From Glutinoglossum americanum (lineage: Eukaryota > Ascomycota > Geoglossomycetes > Geoglossales > Geoglossaceae): a stretch of DNA of 64,000 nucleotides. Location of the stretch: positions 1-64,000 of the forward strand of contig JAGHQL010000097.1 in assembly GCA_020080175.1 (NCBI GenBank). The letters are read 5' to 3'. Below, one piece after another: positions 1 through 10,423 of this stretch (position 1 is the stretch's first letter; the number at the start of each line of letters is the position of its first letter). The notes below the pieces were generated by a model. It was not told where the DNA came from and did no database searches. It worked only from the letters and a program-made list of their open reading frames with translations. A program made the translations under genes and the position numbers.

Positions 1-50
<50 letters not shown>
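1..50. other. Poly-G run at the window edge, probable artefact
   Basis: The first 50 bases are uninterrupted G. The run replaces the 3' half of a cystinosin-like gene on the minus strand, whose reading frame goes straight into it as polyproline. There is no telomere repeat beside it. A no-signal G call from two-colour sequencing, carried into a contig end, explains this better than real DNA. Confidence 0.8.
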
Positions 51-699
51 CGGGTTACGGACGACGTCGATCCATGCCCAGCCTAGCGCGTCTTTGGTCT
101 GATCACCTCCTTTGGTGGTGACGACGAGAATGATAACCACCACCGCTAACACACTGCCGACGAAGATCCCCATTATCGGCCGACTCACGCGCTGTGTTCG
201 GTTCGTCTTGAACCCCCAGCACCAGAACTGCGAGTACGTGATGCAGCTCAGGAGCACAGCATGCACCGCAAATGCCAGGTCGTTGAACCGCACGGTTGGC
301 TCCGGCGAGACTGGGTTGCGGACGGCATATTGGTAGCGGATGAGTGGCGAGGAGAGGAACGCGGAGGAGGATATGGAGTAGCTGACGAATCCTAGTATGT
401 TGATGACGGGGAAATCGACCGCCAGGCCGACCGTGGACTTGCGCCGCCAGTTCAGCCATGGCTGTGGGTAGAATGAGGCGCTCCAGCAGAGGACGCTGAG
501 AGGGCGCGGTTACGTTAGGACGGATCTGAATTCGCTAATCGCGATCCCTTGGGGAAAACGGAGCGGGTGGACTCACTACGACCAGCCTAATAGCCTATTC
601 CGGGTGAGGCGTCAGTTAGATGTGAGTATTCTTTGTATGAACGGGGTGGTGCTCATGCTACCTGGAAACGGCGCGGACTAGCCAAAGATGATCTGGCAT
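51..699 (-). CDS. Cystinosin-like PQ-loop transporter, 5' part (3' end lost at the edge)
   Basis: Three exons on the minus strand: 699-662, 594-580 and 495 down to the edge. Joined, they give a start MPDHLWLVRAVSRLLGWS and then the first PQ-loop, FYPQPWLNWRRKSTVGLAVD at about residues 26-45, followed by ILGFVSYS, a lumenal loop and further hydrophobic segments (GIFVGSVLAVVVIILVV). Cystinosins are seven-helix exporters of cystine with protons from lysosome or vacuole; the yeast homologue is Ers1. Order and spacing of the first helices fit that family. The second PQ-loop would lie past the edge, so only about 166 residues are visible. Introns 661-595 and 579-496 flank a 15-base exon whose donor (GTAGTG) is weak, but the join restores the family motif LGW...W.FSFYPQ. 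It is divergent from the Nto1 gene. Confidence 0.85.
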
Positions 700-1309
700 C
701 TTCGGAGGTTTGTTGGAGCAGCCAGCGCCGGGGATCTGCGGTCAAGAGGCTCAGGCGATAGGATAAGAATGGCAAGTGCGCGGGTAATGGATCTCGCAGG
801 AGGATGGGCGGTGTCCCACTCTCTGTTTAGGCAGAGGTAGAGGGAATGGGATGCTGCTGGGCTAGTCGGTAGTTACTCTGGAGTTTTGATCCGGAGCTAA
901 CCCAAACCATTTGTGTGTTGTTGTTTCAGTGAGGTGGGTGTCTCCGGCAGAGGGACATATTCGAGGCATGTTCACGGGAATATCACGCAGTGGGACAGGG
1001 AACAAGACTGTGCTTTAGAGTACTATAGAGTAGTGTATTGGCATCATTGGCGCAATGGCTACTTGGCTGGGGGAAGGTTGTTGTGCAAGTGGGCGCCGCA
1101 TTGACTTGGTGCTGGTTACGTAATCAAGGGCGGAAACGCACAGGAAGGGATGCCACTAGACCAGGTGTGGCAATCGCCGACTGCAATTCAGTGCTCGCGT
1201 TTCCTCACTCTCGTTCCTTCACGAATTCTACTGATGGTTTAAATAGTCGCTTGCAACTTCTCACCAACCATTTTCTTATCTTTCTCTTGTCGCGTCGGCG
1301 GCCCATCTG
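700..1309. promoter_or_regulatory. Bidirectional promoter between cystinosin-like gene and NTO1
   Basis: These 610 bases separate two start codons facing away from each other and hold no supportable gene. A TTAAATAG box at about 1238-1246 lies some 65 bases before the NTO1 start and could be its TATA-like element. No clear equivalent was seen for the minus-strand gene. Confidence 0.6.
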
Positions 1310-4300
1310 ATGGCTCCTTCACCATCTACCCACCGGAGGCCGTTCAACACGCGCGGTAGGGGACGAGGCCGTCCTCCTCGCGCTCGCCCTTCGAGCTCCT
1401 CAGGTTCGCACCTTGCGCTTTCAAACGGAATCCCTACGACGCCTCTCGATAAGCCTAAGAAGAGACGGTACATCCCAGGAGGCCCGGGAGGTGGGGGCCG
1501 GTACGTGGATGAAGATGGAAATGAAACGCCTGTTGGCGGAACTGGTCCGGGAGGATATGCGTACACTGGCCCTAGAGGACGGGCTGGGAGAGATCTTGCA
1601 AACGGGCTCACCCCGGTGAGGGTTGGGTCACGTCGGAGGGAAAAGCTTGTGACGAGACCACGGTATAGCTCGGCGGCGGCAGCGGCAGCGGCGGCCGTCC
1701 AAGGGGATGGATACAAACCGAGAGAAGAGAGGGGCTGGGAGGAGTTTCACCCGCAACTGGAGATTGAAGCGCCTCTCATAGTATTCTGTTCGGATGAGGT
1801 GGATGGGGTTACTTCGACTGGCATAAACCTGAATGGCGAATCGTCTGCTTCGGCGGACGATGTCAATCGACAGAAAGCAACTACCAACGGAATCAACGGA
1901 GGAACAAGAACTCCAAACGGGGATACTATAGGACTATCGCCAACTCCTGCTATGATGAATGGCGCCAACGGTCACGCTCTCACACCTCCTGCGAATAGCG
2001 AACTCGTCCTTCCTTCTTCTATTGAAGTCTCCTCGGTGACCCCAATAAAGCGGCGTCCTGGCCGACCTCCAAGGCGACCAGAATCGATAATCGGGGTACA
2101 GTTGGCGTCCCCTGGCCCCAAAATCATCCCCCCTCCAGGGCCAAACCCCAACGAGAGGCTCACTCTTCCGAAACCATCCTTCCGAGCAACAGACTCCTTC
2201 TCGCTTTACGAACAGAAAGCTGCTGGCCAACAGCGCTACGTTGATCGCACCATGTCCAACGTCGGATATCAGGAGAGCGATGAATATATTCGGCTAGAGA
2301 ATAGGCTTATCAGAGTCGCGGAAGGCGCCATAGAGGAAGATCTTGACCTTGCGCCAGGTGCTACGAGCGATGGCGAGACGAACAAAGCCCTGGGAGGCGG
2401 TGGAGTCGGGAGGGTCGAGTATGATATGGATGAACAGGATGACAAATGGTTGACCGCCTACAACGCCAACAGGAAGCTCATGGATGTGGAACCTATCACG
2501 AGGGAGATCTTCGAGATCACAATGACGAAAGTCGAGAAGGAGTGGCACGCTCTTGAGAAACGTGCGTATATTTGTCCATGACGGTTGCTGATATGCGCTG
2601 ACTTATAGCTTTAGGCATACCGAAACCCAATCCCAAACCTCCCCAGACGCATAGACCTCGTTCGAGTTCGGCTGCCGCTGTGAACGGTGAGACGGCCGGT
2701 GGGGGTACAGGAGAAGAGCAAGATAGCAAGTGCGCAATATGTGATGATGGTGACTGTGAAAACACGAATGCTATAGTTTTTTGTGACGGCTGCGATCTAG
2801 CTGTTCACCAAGAATGCTACGGTGTTCCTTTCATTCCTGAAGGGCAGTGGCTTTGCCGCAAGTGTCAGCTCATTGGCCGGGGGACTCCAGTGAGCACCCC
2901 AAACCCCCCTTTTCCTTTTTTTGCACGTCTCGCTGATCATTTGTGTAGACGTGCATTTTCTGCCCAAATACCGATGGCGCCTTCAAGCAGACAAATTCGT
3001 CGAGATGGTCGCATTTGCTCTGCGCGATCTGGATACCTGAAGTTACGCTCGGAAACACTATTTTCATGGAGCCGGTCATGGACGTGGAAAAAGTCCCGAA
3101 GCAACGATGGAAGTTGGTTGGTTTTCACCCCGCCTCGTTGTTTAATATCTACTAACGTATTTGTTCTTCCGTAGACTTGCTATATATGTCGGCAAAAGAT
3201 GGGAGCCTGTGTCCAGTGCGGTAACAAAAACTGCTTCATCGCCTTCCATGTCACCTGTGCGCGTCGCGCTCGGCTGTTTCTAAAAATGAAATCTGCGCAT
3301 GGCGGACCCGCGAATCTAGACCCTGCTGCTCTAAAGGCGTATTGTGACAAGCATGTGCCGTTAGAGTGGAGGAGAGAGAACGACGTTGATGCGGCTACGA
3401 TGGACGCTCAAGATTTCTACCATCACACCATGAGAGGCCGTCTGTGGGCTGACAGCCAGCAATCGGCTCTGGCTATTTCGGCGCCACAAAATACGTCGAC
3501 GTCTGACCATGGGGACGAGACTACGCTGCAGGCGGGTCCGCGAATTAGTCTCTCCTTGGGAGGGAACAAGCGGAAACGAACTCAGCCCCCTAAAACAGTG
3601 TGGAAGCTACCTTCTGGTGCGCCGGTCATACCATTGGTGGTTTATAATTCTGTTGAGAGCTCCTTGCAGAGGTTTACGATACGCAAGCGAAAAGAATACG
3701 CAGCGGAGGCCTGCAAGTACTGGACCCTCAAGCGAGAGGCCCGAAGAGGTGCGGCACTCCTCAAACGACTGCAGCTGCAGATGGAGACTTTCTCGTCAAT
3801 GGAGATTACTCGTCGGAACTTTACAGGGATGGGCGCTGCTGGAAGACTGAAGCTACAACGTCGGATAGAATTTGCCTTGAAGCTGCGGCAGGACGTCGAG
3901 AGGGTCAGACTTCTTTGCGATGAGGTTAAGAAGAGGGAAAGAGAGAAACTTAAAGAATCGGAGATCTTGAGAGATGTCATTGACACCGTGTACCTGCCAA
4001 TCGCACCTCTTCTGTGGCCCATCATGGAGAAAGCACAGGCGTAAGCTCATCCACCATATCTCGCATATCCTCCCGTATCGATCAGGTTTGCTGACTTTTC
4101 GAAAGACTTGATGGAAAGGGACTTTTCCGGGAAGGGTTCAACAAACTGCGCGCCAAGCTAGACAAGCGATACTACGTATCCGTATCGAAATTCTCGAGGG
4201 ATTTTTATGCCGTGTTTGCTTCTATTTCGGGGTTTAATCCTGCGGAAGCCACTGCGGGTCATGGGCCTCAGACTAACGGGAGCCTCCCACCAAAGGTTCT

Positions 4301-5267
4301 TCTCGCGGATCAGAAGGAAGGCCGGAAGATTGCGGGCCGGATTCTTCGCGCGGTGAAGCCCCTTCTCGCGGAGGCGAAGCGGAAGGAGCTCGAACTGGGA
4401 GGGCAACCTTACGAGAAGGAGTTAGAGGAGCTGGACAGCAAATTGAACAATAGCCTGCTGTTAAGACGGAATTCTATGGCAGCGTCTCTTTGTGAAGATG
4501 GTAGCGATGACGGTTTGGCTATGAGGGATGTCTCGGCAGGCAGCGTTGTGGAACTTGAGGGGGAGGTCAAAGTGGATGACACTGAAGATGTAGAGATGGG
4601 GGGCGTCGTTTTAGAGATGGAAATCGACGTTCACGATGAGGATGCCCCTGGCGAAGACGTTGACGATGATAATTACTTCCTTACACTCCCAGCCAGCGAC
4701 CCGATGGATGTTGACAATACAAATGGGCAGCCTACGATGGAGGGGATTCGGTTGTTCGAAGATCAAAATACTCAGTTTAGTCAAGTCCTACCTAAGGATG
4801 AGCCTGAACAGAATGGGCTAGGAATTACAACACGCAATAAAGAACTGGAGAGGGGAGCCAAGAATGGTGGTGGTGCGCCGACAATAGAACTGGCGGGGCA
4901 CCAGGAGCGCGATGCTTCATACCCGCAGCAGCCCGTCCCGCCAACCCCACCTTCCAGCTCCGAAGACGAGGCTTCAGCCCCACTTTCAAATGGCGGTATA
5001 CCATGGTACATGAAGCCCTTTGACCCTTCCGGAACCACCATACATGAAGAGCGATGGACAGGTAGGGAAGTATTACGGGGCATGAGCGAAGAGTTGAGCG
5101 AAATAGATGATGATGAGCTTCGTGGGTTGGTGGATAATGATCCAGATGGATCCGGTCAAGAGGTGGATGGTAATATTCAGGCTAGCGTACCAGACACCGC
5201 GGCACCATCACGCAAGAAGGTCGGCAAGAGAGCTAAAGGCGGGAGAAGGTCAAGAAGCTATCGCTGA
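1310..5267 (+). CDS. NTO1: Nto1/BRPF/Jade-type PHD-finger scaffold of a histone acetyltransferase complex
   Basis: Five exons: 1310-2561, 2615-2889, 2949-3116, 3175-4040 and 4106-5267, giving 1240 residues. After a basic Gly/Arg-rich start comes an EPL1-like segment (about 280-420) with [20 protein letters not shown] and [14 protein letters not shown]4HC3 PHD finger follows at about 457-503 (CAICDDGDC...[15 protein letters not shown]). Then comes an extended PHD zinc knuckle plus finger at about 511-597 ([13 protein letters not shown]...[14 protein letters not shown]...HVTCARRA). In yeast Nto1 belongs to NuA3, which acetylates H3K14; the PHD fingers read H3 tails. The segment around [20 protein letters not shown] resembles the position of the BRPF bromodomain but is not a clear bromodomain. 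The tail is acidic and disordered. At the first junction, splicing to CTTTAG restores [11 protein letters not shown], typical of the family. Confidence 0.93.
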
Positions 5268-5916
5268 AGTCGAGGCTGTGGGCTGGATGGCTCTAAAACT
5301 GGTATTGGCGCCTTGTAATATACATGTGCATTGGCAGGGAAGGCGTCCAGTCATTATGCGAGGAGTGGGGCTTGGCGCGTCCGTTACAAATAAGTCGAGA
5401 TCTATGCCTCTGTATTCTAGCTCAGCATAATCGCTCGGTAGGCGGGTTCTTATGGGTCAGTAAAATCCAATTTGACGGATAATGTTCGCCCTGTGATGTC
5501 CTTGGCAGTTTTGGATACATTCCTTCTCCACCGCCTTGGCGCAGCGAACCACAACTCCCCGTCCTTTTATTTAGGCGACAACCTTGTCTTAGGCGAAGCC
5601 TCCCTTTTTTTTATTCACTTCAAACACCCTTTTCGCATCTCGCTCGCATCATCTTTCTTTCATCCATCGCGGTGAGAAATCTATCACGCCAAGGAAGGAA
5701 CTCCCATCCCGTACCGCATTCCACGTCGTGCTGGCATCGCTTTCTTCGACGCGTTCTTCGGTATCGCTTCTCTTCTCTTCTTCCGCCTCCCACGACCCCC
5801 AAAACAAGGTTTGTGTAATCTCAGCCTCGAAGGAAGAGAGCAACGTCGCCCGATTTCCCTCCTCCCAGAGCCTCGTCGTGACGGAGACCATCGTAAACTC
5901 GCACGTTATCGCAGCT
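5268..5916 (+). promoter_or_regulatory. Intergenic stretch and probable long 5' UTR of the SR-protein gene
   Basis: The 649 bases between NTO1 and the RRM gene hold no supportable gene. From about 5570 onward the + strand is C/T-rich (CTTC and TCTTTC runs), as is common around fungal transcription starts. The ATG at 5917 appears to be the first one after this stretch, so I saw no upstream reading frame. Confidence 0.4.
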
Positions 5917-7069
5917 ATGACCGCCATGGATTTTGAGAACGAATCTCGTGGATATGACGGTATGTGTATATATATACCTTTATCCTTATTCGACGCGGTA
6001 GTATGCTACGGGGTTTGTTTATCGGCTGGCGATTCGAGGATTTTCTTTCCCTTCACCGCCTCAGTGCTAACGTCGCACATTAGACGAACCCCGTTATGAC
6101 CGTGATCGGAGCGCTTCGCCCAGGCCTCCTCGACGCGATAGTCCTCGTGGTGCTAGACCTCGTAGCGCATCTCCAAATGGACGCGCGGGCGATCGGTGAG
6201 TACCTTTTTACTTTACCTGCTATCCGGATGATCGTCCGGCTTAGCTTTGCCCTTCGCATGCTACTCGTTAATGCTGATTGGTGAATGTCCCTGGCAGTCC
6301 TCCGATTCAAGACCAGCGCCCAGGCGATGAGAAGGATGCTCGCAATCCTGGCTCTAACCTGTTCGTGACTGGTATTCATCCTCGTCTCTCCGAGGCTGAG
6401 GTTTCTCATCTCTTTGAGAAGTATGGAGATGTCGAGAAGTGTGCTATTATGCTTGATCCTCATACTAAAGAATCCCGCGGGTTTGGCTTCGTGAAGATGG
6501 TCACAGCTGAGCAGGCCGATGCCGCTAAGGAGGGTCTTCAAGGAGAGGTAATTGAGGGTAGGACTTTAAGCATCGAAAAAGCTAGACGCTCCCGTCCTAG
6601 AACTCCCACCCCCGGCAAATATTTTGGTCCACCCAAGAGAGGTATAGTTCCTATTCTATTTTTCTCCGAGGCCTAACTGACCTCTGTAACAGAGGAACTT
6701 CGCGGGCCGCCGCCAGGTCGGTATGACCGCTACAACGATCGCCGTGGTGGCGGTGGCAGATACGAGGACTCTTATAGATCTCGTGGATCATCTCGTTACG
6801 ATGATCGCGAGCGCCATTATGGCCGTGATCCTCGCGATGAATATGCACCACCCCGCGGCATCGACCGTTATGCTTCGTCGGGACGCGAGGACCGCTATGG
6901 TCGTGGCGATGATAGACGTGGTGGATATTACGAGAGAGAACCTGGTCGCTCCAGTCAATATCCCGATGCAGCGCCGGGCGCGAGAGATGCTCGTAACGAA
7001 GGAAGCTCTTACGGCGGAGGTAGAGTTTACGAAGATCGTGTTATCGATGATCGATACTCCCGTAGATAA
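5917..7069 (+). CDS. Tra2-like SR protein with one RRM
   Basis: Four exons: 5917-5959, 6084-6195, 6298-6641 and 6693-7069, giving 291 residues. A short Arg/Ser/Pro-rich N-terminus (DRDRSASPRPPRRDSPRG) is followed by one RRM at about 70-148 with RNP2-like NLFVTG and RNP1-like SRGFGFVKM. The tail is rich in Arg, Tyr, Asp and Gly (YDRYNDRRGGGGRYEDSY). This RS-RRM-RS/DR layout is that of transformer-2-type splicing regulators, which bind exonic enhancers in the nucleus. It could also be a more distant RRM protein, since the C-terminal domain is more DR/RGG than RS. All introns have good GT...AG signals, and the reading frame changes phase at each, which supports the model. Confidence 0.88.
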
Positions 7070-9149
7070 TTGCGATCGCTGATCTGGCTAATCAGGTCTT
7101 ACGGGGACTCCAAAGTAGATGCGCCCGAAGACCGCCGGCCGCTTACGAACTTGGATCAACACCTGTTCAAGAATTCCCCCAAAATTTGCTTCTCCATGTT
7201 ACTCGCTCTTCTTTTTGTTTTATCCTGTATCAGTGTCTTCTCTTTTGCTTTGACCGGTGGCTTGAGGGTACGAGGGGCCTCCACCAATAAAAACACCAGA
7301 ATGCGCGATCTGCTACTTGAGATGACCGAGATCTCACTCTCAGCGGGCGACACGGCAGTTCGATAAAAATGAAAGAGGACGACAAAAGCGAATCGGGCAT
7401 GTTTCAACTGTTTTCGGTTTCGATATTCATCGGTCTCGCAGGATTTCCTTATTGTGCTCCTTGACATTCGGCTCAACGTCAGGCAGATGGCAGCAAGCTT
7501 GCTGCTTCCGCTTACTGGAAATTCGCCTTGTCGAATCATGCAGCATTGTTCATCTACTCGTCCGTCAGTTGTATTACTATCGCAGCCAACCTCCTTGTCT
7601 TTTTTCTTCGGCTCTAATTCGGAGATGACAACACCATCGCCTTCAAATCGATGGCAGAAAGCGGAAAACGTCTGTGCAACAGTAGTCAGTCTGGCATTTC
7701 CAGTTGTAAATGCCTTCCAAAACCAACACTTCAAATCGCCTTTGCAAAAAAATATGAACAAATCACCAGTGCACGGAATCTAAAATCGTCTACAACGACT
7801 AGCCTAAGCGTAACAACTTCTCAATGGAATGACAATAGCGCAGCTGTAATTCGACCTGATCGATATCCTCGAACTCTATCGTAATCACCTTCATCCCTTT
7901 GCATCTCCATGGCAGAGGTACGCCAGAGTCTCACTCGAATTGCAACTTTTATTCACCCTGAACAGCATTGACGCCGTATGAAAAAAGTCTTAACGCCTCT
8001 CTCGCGCCATGCCGTCTCACATTGGATTGCTTCGAAGGGAAAACGGCGGAGGAAGCCCGTTCTCTACTTGGACGAGATATCCTTTTTCATATAACATTTT
8101 AATTCTAAGACTTAAAAGCCGTCGTGCCTTTTTCCTTACTTGAGTCTCCAACTCGGCGGCCCTCCTGTGATATCCAAGTCTCACTCACCCCTGCGAGAAT
8201 TCTACAAAGTCACCTACGACTTTGATTCCATCATGCGCGCCCTCCCCCTAGGCGAGAGCGGGATACAACTCGTAGTCGCTGGCTGCTGGCTAACACGCTC
8301 CTTCTCTTAGATCCCTTCCCAAGACGCCGTTCGGACGGGCTCTACAGAATACCCTCACCAGCCATGCGCTCGCGAGGCCATCACCACGGACCAAACACTC
8401 CGAGCACGGAGCCACACAGCCGGAGGTCCTCCCGGCGATTCAAAAGCCCTAGAGGACAGCACCGCTAGGAACTAGAGCACCGATATCCGCAGCGCGCCCT
8501 CGGATCCAAACAAACAAACACCATGCCTTCGCACAGCTGGTGACGCTGCGCTGTTCTGCGGGGGGGCTAGCCAGGCGGGTTGGGCGGACCCGGCGAAGCC
8601 GAGAGATCCGCTATCTAGGTAGGGCGTGCTCGGACTTAGCGCGTGGCTGTTGCACAATCGCCGGTAAGGATGTAGTCTGTATGGAGGGAAACCCCTTCCA
8701 GGCGAGCTCTTCTCGCTTGCGGTGTGGCTGTCTCTTTTTGGGTTTTTGGGGCGTGGGGAGAGGAGGGGGGGGGCGGTGTTGTGAGGATATCGGGCCGAGG
8801 TGTCGGTGTTGTGTTTGGGGGGGGAGGGGATGGGTGTTGGGCCGAGAATATGCGCTCTCGGTCGAGCTGGGGAGGAGGACCTCGGCGCTACTTGTGCTGG
8901 GGGTTTGTACGGCGGGGTCGAGTTGGGTGTTTTCACCGTGTCTAAGGTGGCTGTAGGTAGTTGGGGAGGTACTTGTATATATGGGCTTTTGGTGGCAAAA
9001 GCAATGGTCACGGAGATCTATTGAATAGATTCACTAAATATTGTAACGGACGTTTTGTCACGCACAACAACAGGGGATTGAGGCTATTAATAATAGCTGA
9101 GCGGGGCAGAGGTATGAGTCCCCCTTAAATATACAGACCACCACCCCAC
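7070..9149. other. Gene-free interval with G-rich tracts
   Basis: These 2.1 kb lie between the SR-protein gene (3' end) and the GST kappa gene (3' end), so they hold two 3' UTRs. I see no conserved protein. Reading frames of 179 and 201 residues on the minus strand are low-complexity or show no family signature. From 8530 to 8990 the + strand is strongly G-rich, with two clusters of four or more G-runs. Confidence 0.5.
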
Positions 9150-10202
9150 TCACAACTTCCCCTTCTCCACAATCTCAACGTCCCGGAACGGCACCCCCAA
9201 AAACCTCCACATAAACGCCCACCTATCCGACCCGAAAAATGGCTCCTCCTTCCCCTCCCCATTCCTCACCCAAAACCACGGCGCCCCGAACGCGCCCTGA
9301 TCTATCGCCCTCTTCGTCGCAGCCATCAGCATCTCCTTGTATTTCGGCTCGCCCGCGGCGGCGAGGATGCGCTCGACCTCCTGCGGAGAGAAGAGGCTTG
9401 TGGAGGCGAGGGCGCGGGCTAGGACGGGGGGCTTGGAGATGTCGGCGGAGAGCTCGTAGGCCTGGATCCAGAGGTGGACGAAGGTGGATTCGTAGGTGGT
9501 GGAGGGGTAGTGTTGTTTTATATAGGTTAGGCAGCGTTGGGGCTGTTGGGGTTAGGTGGGGGTAGCGTGGGTTGGGTTGAGCTAGGGAGGGGAGGGGGGA
9601 GGGCGTACGAGGAGGGTTAAGATGGGGAAGTTTTCCGGGAGGCGGAGGTTTGGAATGTTGAAGTATTTTTTTGCGCGTTCGGTGTCGTATCCCATGTATT
9701 TTGCCTTTGCAGGGATGACTGTGGGGGGTTTGTTACCTGGGGTATATGCATATTGTTAATATCTTTTTTTCTCTCTTGGTTTTACGAAGACGAGGGGAGA
9801 TTGGCCGGTGGGTATGTGTATTTGTTTTGGGGTTTACTTACCGCTGCTGGTCATTATGGCGCCTAGGAATACGGGGTGGAATCTGTTTTGTTGTCGTGTT
9901 GGTGGTTAGGAGGTGGGGTTTTGTTAATGGATTGAGGGTTGGGGATTGGGTGGCTTACTCGACTTCCACGCCATAGGATTGGAGGGCAGCGCGGTTTTTG
10001 AGGAGATATTTGACTGCGTAGTAGGAGTATCTTTGGGAGGTTTAGTTATCCCGGTTCCTGGCATAGCTTCTCTAAATAAAGACTCACGGTGATACTGCGC
10101 TTTAAATTAGCAATTTTGAACTAGAGACCTGTGTGAAGCGATAGGTGTTTTTTTCTCACCGCAGTCCACGAAGACATCGATTTTTCCCTTTGCCTTTGCC
10201 AT
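9150..10202 (-). CDS. Glutathione S-transferase kappa (DsbA-like fold)
   Basis: Six exons on the minus strand: 10202-10160, 10094-10088, 10030-9959, 9882-9842, 9736-9609 and 9542-9150. They sum to 684 bases and 227 residues, the usual family length. The product begins MAKAKGKIDVFVDCVSPYSY, and the serine in DCVSPYS matches the catalytic serine of GST kappa (Ser16 in the human enzyme). Family blocks follow: HPVFLGAIM, GNKPP, IPAKAKYMGYD and, near the end, GAFGAPWFWV, GSDRWAFMWRFLGVP. GST kappa enzymes act on glutathione in mitochondria and peroxisomes. The C-terminus GKL is close to, but not, a canonical PTS1. The second exon is only 7 bases (TATCACC) yet encodes V-S-P of the active site; both flanking introns have clear branch points. 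Divergent from an HSDL2-like SDR. Confidence 0.93.
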
Positions 10203-10423
10203 AGCTGGTTGGTTTGGGTATGGTTGTGGTAAGATAGCTGTTGGTGGATAAACGAGCAAGATAAATAGTTGGATTCGAGTTGCCGAGGTCCACGAGAGTG
10301 GAGCTTCTTTATAAGCATTCCCCGCAAGAACACTATGGACCCGCTCGTATCCTATAGATAGAACGGTTCATTATCTGCAGGGACGAGGTGGCTGCCTCAG
10401 CAATGTGAGCTGACATCGTATCC
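10203..10423. promoter_or_regulatory. Shared 221-base promoter of GST kappa and HSDL2-like genes
   Basis: Only 221 bases separate the two divergent start codons, so the promoter elements are probably shared. No clear TATA box was recognised. Confidence 0.65.

Noticed and set aside
1276-1716. 146-residue Ala/Pro-rich frame on the minus strand
   Set aside because: It lies wholly opposite the start of the NTO1 gene and reflects that gene's GC-rich Arg/Gly codons.
7156-7761. 201-residue minus-strand frame after the SR-protein gene
   Set aside because: No family signature, no splice or promoter support, and it overlaps the likely 3' UTR region of the SR-protein gene.
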